NCBI GenBank assembly: GCA_963667515.2
Contig: CAXXXY010000009.1
Location: 1-64,000 of the forward strand
DNA length: 64,000 nt
Source of the DNA: VYDC01 sp963667515
GTDB taxonomy: Bacteria > Chloroflexota > Dehalococcoidia > UBA2979
Direction: 5' to 3'
Shown piece after piece: positions 7,443-15,574 of this stretch. Under the pieces are notes generated by a model. The model worked only from the letters and a program-made list of their open reading frames with translations. It ran no database searches and was not told the origin of the DNA. Made by a program: the position numbers and the translations under genes. Each line of letters begins with the position of its first letter. Within the stretch, counting starts at the first letter, position 1.

Positions 7443-8348
7443 TCACCCGCCGCGCCGAGCTGCCCCACCGGGCTGAGGTTGGCGTGCGCGCTCTACCGCC
7501 TGCTCGGAGGTGTAGGTCCGCGAGTAGCGCTGCACCATCGCCAGGTCCGAGTGCCCGAGCAGCATCTGCACGTCGATCTCGCGGGCGCCTGACTGGATCG
7601 CCCAGGTTGCGAAGGTGTGGCGGAAGCGGTGCGGATGCACCTTCTCCAGTCCGAGCTGCTCGGCGATGCGCCGCAGCATGACGCGCACCGTGTTACCCGA
7701 CGCCATCGGCTCGCCGGCGGAGGTGAGGAACAGCACGCCCGAGCGGTCGCCGCGGAAGCGGTCGACGTAGTCGCGCATAGCCTGGGCGGTGCGCTCTCCG
7801 AAGCCGACCCAGCGGTCGTGCTTGTTCTTCGTCTCGCGCACCAGCACCCGCCGTCGCCCCCAGTCCACGTCGTCGAGTCGGATGGATACGCACTCCGAGA
7901 CGCGGACCCCGGTGTCGAGTAGGAAGAGGATCACGGCGTGGTTACGGCATCCCGTGAGGTTGGCCCGATCGAGGCTGCCGAGTAGCCGCTGAATCTCATC
8001 GGGGCTGAAGGGCGGGCGGATCTGCTGCTCGAGCCTCACCAGCGGCACCTTCGCGAAGACGTTGGTCTCGACGTAGTCCATCCGCCGGCACCAGGAGAAG
8101 AACGTCTTCACCTCGCGGTGGCGGCGGTGCCGGTAGGCGGGCGAGGCGCCGCGCTCCATCAGGTCGCCCAGGAACTCGTAGACGTGGACGACCTCATAGT
8201 CATCGAGCGCGTGGGGGAAGCCGAGCCGGCGGCCGACGCGGCGGAAGTCCTCCAGCGATGCGCGGTAGCTGAGGACGGTGTTCTGGGTCTTCCCCTCGAC
8301 CTCGATCGCGGTTACGTAGGTCGCGATGGTGTCGTCGATTTGGGCCAT
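7443..8348 (-). CDS. tyrosine recombinase / phage-type integrase
   Basis: The 301-residue protein has an N-terminal SAM-like core-binding domain (IDDTIATYVTAIEVEGKT) and a C-terminal catalytic domain. The catalytic set is visible: Arg in DTGVRVSE, Lys in TKNKHD, HPHRFRHTFAT, LGHSDLAMVQRYSR with the nucleophilic Tyr. It lies about 225 bases from the 3' end of a tRNA-Met gene and is transcribed away from it, a common layout for integrative elements. It is the only intact recombination gene of the island apart from IS transposases. The attachment site itself was not identified. Confidence 0.85.
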   Translation of the reverse strand: MAQIDDTIATYVTAIEVEGKTQNTVLSYRASLEDFRRVGRRLGFPHALDDYEVVHVYEFLGDLMERGASPAYRHRRHREVKTFFSWCRRMDYVETNVFAKVPLVRLEQQIRPPFSPDEIQRLLGSLDRANLTGCRNHAVILFLLDTGVRVSECVSIRLDDVDWGRRRVLVRETKNKHDRWVGFGERTAQAMRDYVDRFRGDRSGVLFLTSAGEPMASGNTVRVMLRRIAEQLGLEKVHPHRFRHTFATWAIQSGAREIDVQMLLGHSDLAMVQRYSRTYTSEQAVERARQPQPGGAARRGG

Positions 8349-8372
8349 GGTGATGCGCCTCCTTCGGCTCTG

Positions 8373-8413
8373 GCGACGACATCACTCACTCCGATCGGCG
8401 ACGAAAGCAACTC
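8373..8413 (-). promoter_or_regulatory. shared 41-bp leader, copy 2 (upstream of recombinase)
   Basis: This is the partner of 7354-7394, lying immediately upstream of the recombinase start. The same ggagtgag...atgtcgtcgc arrangement is present. Conservation between two otherwise unrelated genes suggests co-regulation within the mobile element. Confidence 0.55.
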
Positions 8414-8533
8414 CTTGATCACCTTTCCGGAGTCCCCGTGTCACAGAGCCCGCCTGGGAGCACCTCGGCGGGCCGGGACCGGCCGGAAGCGGGCGCGTGC
8501 GCGCGCTGTGCGGAGTTTCGGTGCCCATGTAGT

Positions 8534-8562
8534 AAGGACGGCGCCGGTCAGGCACCGTCCTT
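8534..8562 (-). terminator. terminator downstream of tRNA-Met
   Basis: A 12-bp stem (aaggacggcgcc / ggcaccgtcctt, one G-T pair) with a five-base loop lies 12 bases beyond the tRNA 3' end. It would end the minus-strand tRNA transcript. Confidence 0.65.
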
Positions 8563-8574
8563 CGCTGTGTTCGG

Positions 8575-8649
8575 TGGTAGCAGGGGGCGGATTTGAACCG
8601 CCGACAAAGGGCTTATGAGTCCCCTGCTCTACCACTGAGCTACCCTGCC
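8575..8649 (-). tRNA. tRNA-Met (CAT), elongator type
   Basis: The minus strand folds as a cloverleaf: acceptor ggcaggg with ccctgct, D-arm gctcagtggtagagc, anticodon loop with CAT, T-arm with ggttcaaatcc, and an encoded CCA. The first acceptor pair is G-U, and the anticodon stem lacks the three G-C pairs of the initiator. tRNA-Ile2 (lysidine) cannot be ruled out by sequence alone. The 3' end faces the recombinase gene and is a candidate attachment site. Confidence 0.9.
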
Positions 8650-8880
8650 ACTCCTCGCGATTCTAGGTTCGGAGCCGAGCCCCGGTCCAGCCGAGCGGGC
8701 TTCGATGCTGCTGCCGGCCGGCGCCGCGGATCGGCCTCCGGCGCCGCGGCGCCGGCTCGGTGCGCCTCGGGCGCGCGGAGGCACCCGAGGGGCCCGGCCG
8801 GCGCGATCTCGATTCAATGCGAGCGCAACGGCAGGCAAATCGGCGTGTGCCATCCTGCGGTCGATGCGGAGGATCGCGGC

Positions 8881-9054
8881 GTGACGCCATCCCTGGGGAC
8901 CACGCGCGGCGACGGCACGAGGGGGGAACGCGCTCCTCGCCGCCTCACGCCGGCGGGGAATCCAGCGCGGGGCATCGCGCTGGGTCTCCTCGCCGCGCTG
9001 CCCCTCTGGGCAGCCATCGCGGTCATCCTCAGAGCCACGGTCAGGGGCTGGTAG
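8881..9054 (+). CDS. small protein with C-terminal membrane segment
   Basis: From GTG 8881 the frame encodes 57 residues: a polar Arg-rich start, then GIALGLLAALPLWAAIAVIL near the C-terminus. This is a tail-anchor-like layout. It ends 3 bases before the next start (9058), so the two are probably co-translated. The family is not recognised. Confidence 0.4.
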   Translation: MTPSLGTTRGDGTRGERAPRRLTPAGNPARGIALGLLAALPLWAAIAVILRATVRGW

Positions 9055-9057
9055 CGC

Positions 9058-9339
9058 GTGGACCACTATCGACTCGACGAGATCGACAACGTGTGGCGTC
9101 GACTCGTCGAGCACGCGTGGTCGACCGTGCGCCCGGCGGAGATCCCGTATCGGCGCGCGGCGCTGCGCGTGATCGAGGCTCGCGCGGAGGTGACGGAGGA
9201 CGAGCTTCGAGCCTACATGGCAGAGCACGAGTGGTCCGCGGGCATCGACGAGCTGCAGCACATGGTGGCGCGCCTCGCGGCCATCCGCGGTGCCGCACAT
9301 GCCGCGCGCGAGGCGCTGACTCCGCGGGCCAGCAGCTAG
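9058..9339 (+). CDS. small soluble protein, unknown function
   Basis: The protein has 93 residues from GTG 9058. It is acidic and helical: MDHYRLDEIDNVWRRLVEHA, later TEDELRAYMAEHEWSAGIDE and LQHMVARLAAIRG. Codon use is like that of core genes, and it directly follows the small membrane protein gene. No catalytic motif is visible. Together they may form a two-gene unit of unknown role. Confidence 0.45.
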   Translation: MDHYRLDEIDNVWRRLVEHAWSTVRPAEIPYRRAALRVIEARAEVTEDELRAYMAEHEWSAGIDELQHMVARLAAIRGAAHAAREALTPRASS

Positions 9340-9665
9340 CTCCTCGTGACGCCGTACCGCCCGCTCGAATCGTCACCGACCGCGAGCCCCCTCCACCGTT
9401 CGAGGCCTCGCGCCGGCCGTGGCCGCCGACGCCACGGCTCCGTCAATCCGCTGCGAACGAATCGTCAAGCGAGTCTGGCTAGGCTCCCCGGCGAAGCACA
9501 TCTCGACTTCGTGGAGAGCCGGGCGTCGAGCCCGGCACTCCACGGAAGCGGTCGCGGCCGGGGGGTGCCTCGGCTACGAGGAGACGAGGTCCTCGCCATC
9601 GTCACAGAGCGGCCCGCCGACGCGACTCGACCCACGCCGCGGTTCCACGTCCTGCGACTCGCAGG
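9340..9665. other. intergenic, one strong hairpin
   Basis: No convincing gene. A hairpin at 9511-9543 (arms about gtggagagccgggc and gcccggcactccac, one A-A mismatch, loop gtcga) could terminate the 8881-9339 unit. Confidence 0.4.
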
Positions 9666-10523
9666 GTGAGGCCCCGCGTATCGTCGTTTCCGGCGTTCCA
9701 CGCCGACGCCCGACTCCTGCCTTTCCGAGGCTCCGCGGACATCACCGAGGTCACTCTTCGCTTTGACGCTCCGTTGAGCGCCCCGGCGGCGATGCCGGCA
9801 GGGACGAGCATCTCGTCGCAGGCGGAGGATCCACTCGGCGCGCGTCGGCTGGTGACGACCGAGGCCATCCTGGTGACACCACCGACGATCGTCGCGCTGC
9901 AGGGGCGGCGCAGCGGCGGCGCGCCGGAGGATCTCCTGCCGCGGGCGCGGCGTGCGCTCTCGCTCGGTTTTCCGCTGAGCCCGTCGAGCGGCGGCGGCGC
10001 GGAGGTCAGGGTCGCGGTGGCCGGACGCCTCGGGGGGGGGGGGGGCGGTGTTGCGCGCGGCTCTCTGGTCGTCCCCGGATGGGGGGCAGGCGCCGCCTAC
10101 GCCGACTTCGGCCCGTGGGAGCTCTGGTCGGATCGCGACGTGGAGTGGCGAGGATCGGGAGCGAGACGCGGAGCCGATGACGCGGCGCTGCTCCGAGAGG
10201 TGGGCGCCGCGCTACGAGGGCGCTCGACGCCGGGCCCGGGGGAGCTGCTTCTGCCGCATCGCCGCGGCGGGCGCCGTGCCGGGCAGCCCGCGCGCTGGTG
10301 GCTGCGATTGGCCCGACCGCACGACGATGCCGCGGGCGTGAGGATCGTCCGCGCGGTCAGCGCGCAGGTCATCGGCGTCACTGCGTCGGCGCGCGTCGTG
10401 CCCGAGGGCGGAGGCGTCGAGGTCGCCGCTGAGGCTGCTGTCGCGGAGCCGTCGTGGCGCGCTCCGTCCCCGCTGATGACGAGCCAGCGGCTGCCGTTCA
10501 GGCTCGAGCTGGCGCCCCGCTAG
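9666..10523 (+). pseudogene. fragment of a baseplate J-like protein
   Basis: The open frame has no proper start and gives about 285 residues. DITEVTLRFDAPLSAPA and LVTTEAILVTPP resemble the middle of 'putative baseplate assembly protein' (gpJ-like) sequences of phage tails and contractile injection systems. Later RWWLRLARPHDDAAGV and SAQVIGVTASARVVP fit the following domain. Full-length relatives are several hundred residues longer, so both ends are missing. A run of 14 G (10032-10045) lies inside it and would vary easily. The next gene also belongs to this type of locus. Confidence 0.45.
10032..10045 (+). repeat. G14 homopolymer inside a coding frame
   Basis: Fourteen consecutive G bases encode Gly residues in the baseplate J-like fragment. 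Such tracts slip during replication and are also error-prone in sequencing, so the exact length, and thus the frame downstream, is uncertain. Confidence 0.9.
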
Positions 10524-10669
10524 GGACGAGCCCGACTCGCCGGTCGCGCCGCGGAATGACCGACCGCCTACCGCCTGTCCTCCCCGTCTCCACCAGTGCG
10601 CCGGACCATAGCGCCGGCAGTCGGGGCACAGCTTTCGAGAGCCGTACCCCGGGGGGCGGATGGCAGTCC

Positions 10670-11767
10670 ATGTCCGGCGCTGACCTGACACCGATTCTGC
10701 GAATCGACCCGCACCCGGGTCTGATGATCGACGTGGAGACGTGGGCGCAGGCCCACAGCTACCACCAGCGGCACCAGCGGCTGCACGCCCTCCACTGGCA
10801 CGGCGCGGGCATTGCGCGGGGGCTGGGTGTGGTCGCGAACGCCCCCCCGGACGACACGGTGGCGGTCGAGCCGGGGCTGGCGATCGACGGCTCCGGCCAC
10901 GTCATCCTGGTCCCCGACTACGAGCGGGTCGCTCTCCCGTCGGAGGGCGCCGTGGCGTATGTGAAGCTGGAGTACGTCGAGCGGCCCGACGCCGACGCGG
11001 CCGGTCGCGTGGTGGAGGACTTCCGAATCCGGGCGACGGCGACGGCCCCGGATGCGGGGGAGCTGGAGCTCGCCCGCATCGAGCGCGACCCCGACGGGGA
11101 GGCGCGCGCCCTCCCCGCCTCGAGCTGGTGGTCGCCGGCTCGGCAGGAGATCGATCCTCGCTTTCGGCGCGTCGCGGTTTCCGGAGCGGCTCGGGCGCTG
11201 ACGCTCGGATACCTCGGAGTCGGCGAGAAGGACGAGCCGGGCGACCGGCACCTCGAGGGCTTCTTCTACCTCGTCCGGGCGATGCGCCGCGCCGGCATCG
11301 ACGTGCGGCCACTGGTCGTCGCGGAGGCCGCCGCGCTCCCCGCCGCCGATCTCTACTACGTGACGGGCGCACCGGGTGCCGTCGCCTCTCCCGCCGTCGC
11401 CGAGCTGGTCCACGACGCGGTCGTGGCGGGGGCGCGCCTGCTCGTGGATGGCTGCTCCGCGAACGACCCGTTCGTGGACGCGATCCGTGACGCGCTGCCG
11501 GAGTCGGGCTCGGCGCCCGAGGACCTCGAGCGCGACGTGCTGAGGGCGCACCACGTCCTCGCGGCGCCACCGCCGGGGGCGGAGCCGGACGGCGACTTCG
11601 CGTGGGACGTCGCGGGGCCGCTGACCGGCCGGGACTACGGCTGCGCGTGGGCGGGGCGAGCCGCGGACAGCGCCGCCGTGCGCGACGCGCTCGAGTTCGG
11701 CGTCAACGTCGCCGCGTGGGCGAGCTCCCCCGTCGAGCTCGCGCCGCTCGATTCCCCGCCGGCCTAG
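10670..11767 (+). CDS. phage-tail/contractile-injection-type accessory protein with DUF4159-like domain
   Basis: From ATG 10670 (365 residues; ATG 10556 is an alternative) the N-terminal part reads PHPGLMIDVETWAQAHSYHQ and LHWHGAGIARGLGV, then EPGLAIDGSGHVILVP. This pattern occurs in proteins encoded beside phage-like baseplate genes. The C-terminal part (LPAADLYYVTGAPG, AGARLLVDGCSANDPFV) resembles DUF4159. It follows the baseplate J-like fragment by about 150 bases on the same strand. No sheath, tube or ATPase genes are nearby, so this is an orphan piece of such a locus. Confidence 0.5.
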   Translation: MSGADLTPILRIDPHPGLMIDVETWAQAHSYHQRHQRLHALHWHGAGIARGLGVVANAPPDDTVAVEPGLAIDGSGHVILVPDYERVALPSEGAVAYVKLEYVERPDADAAGRVVEDFRIRATATAPDAGELELARIERDPDGEARALPASSWWSPARQEIDPRFRRVAVSGAARALTLGYLGVGEKDEPGDRHLEGFFYLVRAMRRAGIDVRPLVVAEAAALPAADLYYVTGAPGAVASPAVAELVHDAVVAGARLLVDGCSANDPFVDAIRDALPESGSAPEDLERDVLRAHHVLAAPPPGAEPDGDFAWDVAGPLTGRDYGCAWAGRAADSAAVRDALEFGVNVAAWASSPVELAPLDSPPA

Positions 11768-11776
11768 GCGCGCGAC

Positions 11777-12163
11777 TCAATCGGTCAGCCGGCCGACGAT
11801 GCTCGCGGCGAGAGCCTGGGTCTCCTGGGACGGCGCGACGCCGATCTGGCTCTCCAGCGTCTCGACACATTCGCGGTACTGGCGGAGCGCCTCGCCTCGA
11901 CTGCCGAGCTCACCGTGCGCCTGGATGATCAGCCGGTGGCCCTCTTCGTTGCAGACGTCGCGCCAGATCATCGCACGCCCGTAGTCGAGGACCGCTGCCC
12001 AGTTGCGCGCGTCCGCGGCGTCGCCGGCGAGCCACGCCAGCGCCCATTGATACGTCTGCGCGAGGGCGCGACGCGGCTCGATCGTCCAATCCTCATAGGG
12101 GTCGGACTCGAGCAGGTCGCCGGTGCAGAGAGCCACGGCCGCGCTGAGCTCGGCGCGCCGACG
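11777..12163 (-). pseudogene. C-terminal fragment of a BTAD-type transcriptional activator
   Basis: Reading from about 12163, the frame gives ELSAAVALCTGDLLESDPYEDW, RRALAQTYQWALAWLA and HGELGSRGEALRQYRECVE, then ESQIGVAPSQETQAL. This is the helical bacterial transcriptional activator domain of SARP/AfsR-like regulators. There is no DNA-binding domain. The frame joins a plus-strand hydrolase fragment near 12165-12180, so the 5' part was lost at a rearrangement. It converges with the gene ending at 11767. Confidence 0.6.
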
Positions 12164-12174
12164 GGCGGCGGCGC

Positions 12175-12636
12175 GCGCCGGACGCGCCGCCGCGCCTGCT
12201 GGCGACGTGGCGCGCGGTGATCGAGGAGCTGGCGCCCGAGCCGCCGCGCGCGGGGCTCGCGATCGGCGGCCGCTCGATGGGCGGGCGCATCGCGAGCATG
12301 CTCGCCGACGAGGTGGACGCGGCGGCGCTCGTCTGCCTCGGCTACCCGTTCCACCCGACGGGGAAGCCCGAGCGGCTGCGCACGGCGCACCTCGAGCAGC
12401 TGCGCACGCCGACGCTCATCGTGCAGGGCGAGCGCGACCCGATGGGGCGCGCCGAGGAGGTGGCAGGCTACCGCCTCTCCCCCGCGATCGAGCTGCGCTG
12501 GCTGGCGGACGGCGACCACTCCTTCCGGCCGCGCCGCTCCTCCGGCCGTAGCGAGGCGGCCAACATCGACGAGGCGACGGCCGCCGTCGTCGACTTCCTC
12601 GCGCGCGTGACCGCCCCGGGCGCGGCGCGCGCCTAG
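12175..12636 (+). pseudogene. alpha/beta hydrolase (KANL3/Tex30-like), 5'-truncated
   Basis: An open frame enters without a start and reads LLATWRAVIEELAPE, AIGGRSMGGRIASMLAD (nucleophile elbow GRSMGG with Ser), LVCLGYPFHP, TLIVQGERDPMG and LRWLADGDHSF (acid and His positions). This matches the C-terminal two thirds of KANL3/Tex30-like hydrolases. GTG 12217 could serve as an internal start, but the first strand-helix block would be missing. The 5' break coincides with the break of the activator fragment on the other strand. Confidence 0.6.
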
Positions 12637-12721
12637 CTCAGGGCGCCCCCTCGCTCCACTCCGCTCCCGTGGCGGTCGCCTCGTGCGGCCTTCGAACGCC
12701 CGAGCAGCCCCGGCCACCCCG

Positions 12722-12761
12722 GCAGGAGCGGCAGCCCCTCGAGTCCAGCGGAACGCTGGCG
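12722..12761 (-). repeat. hairpin-headed repeat, copy D
   Basis: On the minus strand a hairpin ccagcg-ttc-cgctgg (12745-12759) is followed by gaggggctgccgctcctgc. It matches the copies at 17419, 63629 and 63783-63820. It sits 6 bases upstream of the -10 box of the amidohydrolase operon. Confidence 0.65.
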
Positions 12762-12765
12762 CTGG

Positions 12766-12771
12766 TATCAT
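12766..12771 (+). promoter_or_regulatory. -10 box of the amidohydrolase operon
   Basis: TATCAT lies 73 bases before GTG 12845. No clear -35 is seen because copy D of the repeat occupies that position. The predicted leader has a small hairpin (gctcccggggattcgggagc) before the ribosome site. Confidence 0.4.
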
Positions 12772-12844
12772 CGCGCCGCCTGCGGCTCCCGGGGATTCGG
12801 GAGCGGCGGGCGAGGCGAGCCGGGCGGGCGGAGGGGGTGGGGGC

Positions 12845-14323
12845 GTGGCGCGATTCGACACCGTGGTGGCGGGCGGGGACCTCGTCATCCCCTACGTCGG
12901 GACGGTGCGCGCCGACCTCGGCATCCGCGACGGGCGCATCGCCGCGATCGAGGACGTCATCCCCGCGACGGACGGCAAGCAGGCGATCGACGCGCGCGGC
13001 CGCGTGGTGGCGCCCGGCGCCGTCGACGCGCACTTCCACATCGGCATCTACCGCCCGATCGAGGAGGACGCGGAGAGCGAGACGCGCTCCTCGCTGGTCG
13101 GCGGCGTCACCTCCGTGATCAGCTACTTCCGCACGGGCAGCCACTACCTCAACCGCAGCGGCTCCTACCGCGAGATCCTGCCCGAGGTCATCGAGCGAAC
13201 CAGCGGGCACGCCTACACGGACTTCGCCTACCACATCGGGATCATGGAGGACGCCCAGCTCGACGAGATCGACTGGCTGGTGGAGCAGGGCATCGGCTCC
13301 TTCAAGTTCTTCATGTTCTACAAGGGGCTCAACCTGGAGGGGAGCTCCACCGACGGCAGCGCGCTGACGATGTCCGAGAACTACGACCTGGGCCACCTCT
13401 ACCGCTACATGCTGCGCGTCCAGGCGGCGGCGGCGCGCCACGCCCAGGCGGGGCGCATCTCGCTCTCGCTGCACTGCGAGCAGTCGGAGCTGCTGCGCGT
13501 CTTCATCGAGGAGGTGCAGGCGAAGGGCATCGACGGGCTGGAGGGCTACCACCTCGCGCGGCCGCCGCTGACGGAGCGGCTCGCGATCAGCGAGGCCGGC
13601 GTGCTGATCGAGGCCACCAAGTGCCCGGTGAACTTCCTGCACCTCTCGAGCGCGCTCGCCTTCCAGACCGCCGACGAGTTCCGCCGCTCGCACCCCGAGG
13701 CGGACCTGCGCCTGGAGACGACGCTGCACCACCTCTCGCTCACCTGGCAGACGGCGGCGGGCGGGCTGCAGGGCAAGGTGAACCCGCCGATCCGCGAGCA
13801 GGCCGACAACGACGCGCTGTGGGCGGCGGTGATGGACGGCCGCATCGACCACGTGGTCTCCGACCACGCCTGCTGCTTCGAGGAGGACAAGGCCGACCTG
13901 TGGGGCGCCAAGGCCGGCTTCGGCGGGACCGCGCTGCTCTACCCGGTGCTGATCTCCGACGGCTACCACAAGCGCGGGCTGCCCCTGCACCGCGTCGCGG
14001 AGCTGGTCTCGGCGAGCCCGGCGCAGACATTCGGCCTCTACCCGCGCAAGGGGACGATCGCCGTGGGCTCCGACGCCGACCTCGCCATCATCGACCTCGA
14101 GAAGGAGCAGCCGATCACCACCGACGTGCTGCTCGCGGCGCAGGACTTCACGCCGTTTGAGGGCTACCCGGTGAAGGGTTGGCCGGTGATGACGATCCGC
14201 CGCGGTGAGCTGATGTACCGCGACGGCGAGGTGGTGGGCGGCACCACGGGCGAGTTCCTGCGCCGGCCGCAGGCGCTGCACGCCGCGCAGCCAGCGCCGA
14301 CTCCTGCCACGGGGGTGCGCTAG
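12845..14323 (+). CDS. amidohydrolase, dihydropyrimidinase/dihydroorotase-like
   Basis: This is a 492-residue cyclic amidohydrolase. Starting at GTG 12845 behind a ggaggggg site, it has the N-terminal beta-sandwich (DTVVAGGDLVIPYVGTV) and the metal motif GAVDAHFHIGIY. Next come FKFFMFYKG (likely metal-bridging Lys region), SLHCEQSE, FLHLSS and the Asp motif HVVSDHACCF, then the C-terminal GTIAVGSDADLAIID. The family opens cyclic amides, imides or ureides in the cytoplasm. The substrate cannot be read from sequence. It is the first gene of a five-gene cluster and ends 2 bases before the CoA-transferase gene. Confidence 0.85.
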   Translation: MARFDTVVAGGDLVIPYVGTVRADLGIRDGRIAAIEDVIPATDGKQAIDARGRVVAPGAVDAHFHIGIYRPIEEDAESETRSSLVGGVTSVISYFRTGSHYLNRSGSYREILPEVIERTSGHAYTDFAYHIGIMEDAQLDEIDWLVEQGIGSFKFFMFYKGLNLEGSSTDGSALTMSENYDLGHLYRYMLRVQAAAARHAQAGRISLSLHCEQSELLRVFIEEVQAKGIDGLEGYHLARPPLTERLAISEAGVLIEATKCPVNFLHLSSALAFQTADEFRRSHPEADLRLETTLHHLSLTWQTAAGGLQGKVNPPIREQADNDALWAAVMDGRIDHVVSDHACCFEEDKADLWGAKAGFGGTALLYPVLISDGYHKRGLPLHRVAELVSASPAQTFGLYPRKGTIAVGSDADLAIIDLEKEQPITTDVLLAAQDFTPFEGYPVKGWPVMTIRRGELMYRDGEVVGGTTGEFLRRPQALHAAQPAPTPATGVR

Positions 14324-14325
14324 CC

Positions 14326-15570
14326 GTGGCGCCCGACGCGGGCGCGCCGGGCGGGGCCGCTTCCGAGGAGACCGGCGTCCCGAAGGGCCTCGCGGGTGTG
14401 CGCGTGGTGGACGCGGCCACGCTCTTCGCGGGTCCGCTGATGGCGACGGTGCTGGGCGACTTCGGCGCCGACGTCATCAAGGTGGAGCACCCCACGCGCG
14501 GCGACCCGGTGCGCGATCACGGCGAGAGCAAGGACGGCCACGGCCTGTGGTGGAAGCAGATGTCCCGCAACAAGCGGGCCGTCTCGCTCAACCTCTCGTC
14601 GGAGGGCGGGCAGGAGCTGGTGCTGGAGCTGCTGAAGACGGCGGACGTCTTCATCGAGAACTTCCGCCCCGGCACGCTGGAGCGCTGGAACCTCTCGCCC
14701 GAGCGGCTGCACGAGGTCAACCCGCGCCTGATCATCATGCGCTGCACCGGCTTCGGGCAGTTCGGCCCGTACTCATCGCGCCCCGGCTTCGGCACGCTGG
14801 CCGAGGCGATGAGCGGCTTCGCGGCGATCACGGGCCAGCCGGACGGCCCGCCGACGCTCCCGCCGTTCGGCCTCGCCGACGGCATCGCGGGGCTGGCGGG
14901 CGCCAACGCGCTGCTGATCGCGCTCTACTGGCGCGACGCGCAGGGCGGAGGCCGCGGGCAGGTGATCGATCTGGCGCTGATCGAGCCGATCCTCACCGTG
15001 CTGGGCGCGCAGCCGATCATCTACCAGCAGCTGGGCATCAAGCAGCCGCGGCACGGCAACCGCTCCGTCAACAACGCGCCGCGCAACACTTACGAGACGC
15101 GCGACGGCCGCTGGGTCGCCGTCTCCACCAGCGCGCAGGCGATCGCCGAGCGCGTGATGCGGCTGGTGGGGCACCCCGAGGTGATCGACGAGCCGTGGTT
15201 CGCGGGCGGCGTGACCCGCGCTAAGCACGCCGACGAGCTCGACGCGATGGTCGGCGATTGGATCGCCGCCCACGACTTCGACGACGTGGTCTCGGAGTTC
15301 GAGGAGGCACAGGCGGCCGTCGCGCCGATCTACGACATCGAGGACATCCTCAACGATCCGCAGTTCCAGGCGCTGGACTCGATCACCACCGTGGAGGACC
15401 CCGACCTCGGCCCGCTGCGCATGCAGAACGTGATGTTCCGCATGTCGGAGACGCCGGGCCGCATTCGCTACCCCGGCCGGACCCGCGGCGCCGACAACGA
15501 GGAGGTCTACGGCGAGCTCGGCGTCACGCCGGAGCGGCTCGCCGAGCTCCGCGAGCAGGGCGCCGTCTAG
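14326..15570 (+). CDS. class III CoA-transferase (CaiB/BaiF family)
   Basis: The 414-residue protein starts at GTG 14326, 2 bases after the amidohydrolase stop. Family blocks are clear: GVRVVDAATLFAGPL, LGDFGADVIKVEHP, RDHGESKDGHGLWW, NKRAVSLNL, ENFRPGTLERW, CTGFGQFGPYSSRPGFGT, and GQVIDLAL holding the likely catalytic Asp. The C-terminal VYGELGVTPERLAELREQG is typical. It should move CoA from a donor CoA ester to a carboxylic acid, activating the ring-opened product for cleavage by the next enzyme. Confidence 0.9.
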   Translation: MAPDAGAPGGAASEETGVPKGLAGVRVVDAATLFAGPLMATVLGDFGADVIKVEHPTRGDPVRDHGESKDGHGLWWKQMSRNKRAVSLNLSSEGGQELVLELLKTADVFIENFRPGTLERWNLSPERLHEVNPRLIIMRCTGFGQFGPYSSRPGFGTLAEAMSGFAAITGQPDGPPTLPPFGLADGIAGLAGANALLIALYWRDAQGGGRGQVIDLALIEPILTVLGAQPIIYQQLGIKQPRHGNRSVNNAPRNTYETRDGRWVAVSTSAQAIAERVMRLVGHPEVIDEPWFAGGVTRAKHADELDAMVGDWIAAHDFDDVVSEFEEAQAAVAPIYDIEDILNDPQFQALDSITTVEDPDLGPLRMQNVMFRMSETPGRIRYPGRTRGADNEEVYGELGVTPERLAELREQGAV

Positions 15571-15574
15571 CCTC

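Noticed and set aside
8575..8649. The tRNA 3' end as a proven attachment site
   Set aside because: No second copy of the tRNA 3' end was found in the window, and the tRNA terminator at 8534-8562 is still present, so integration there is only a hypothesis.
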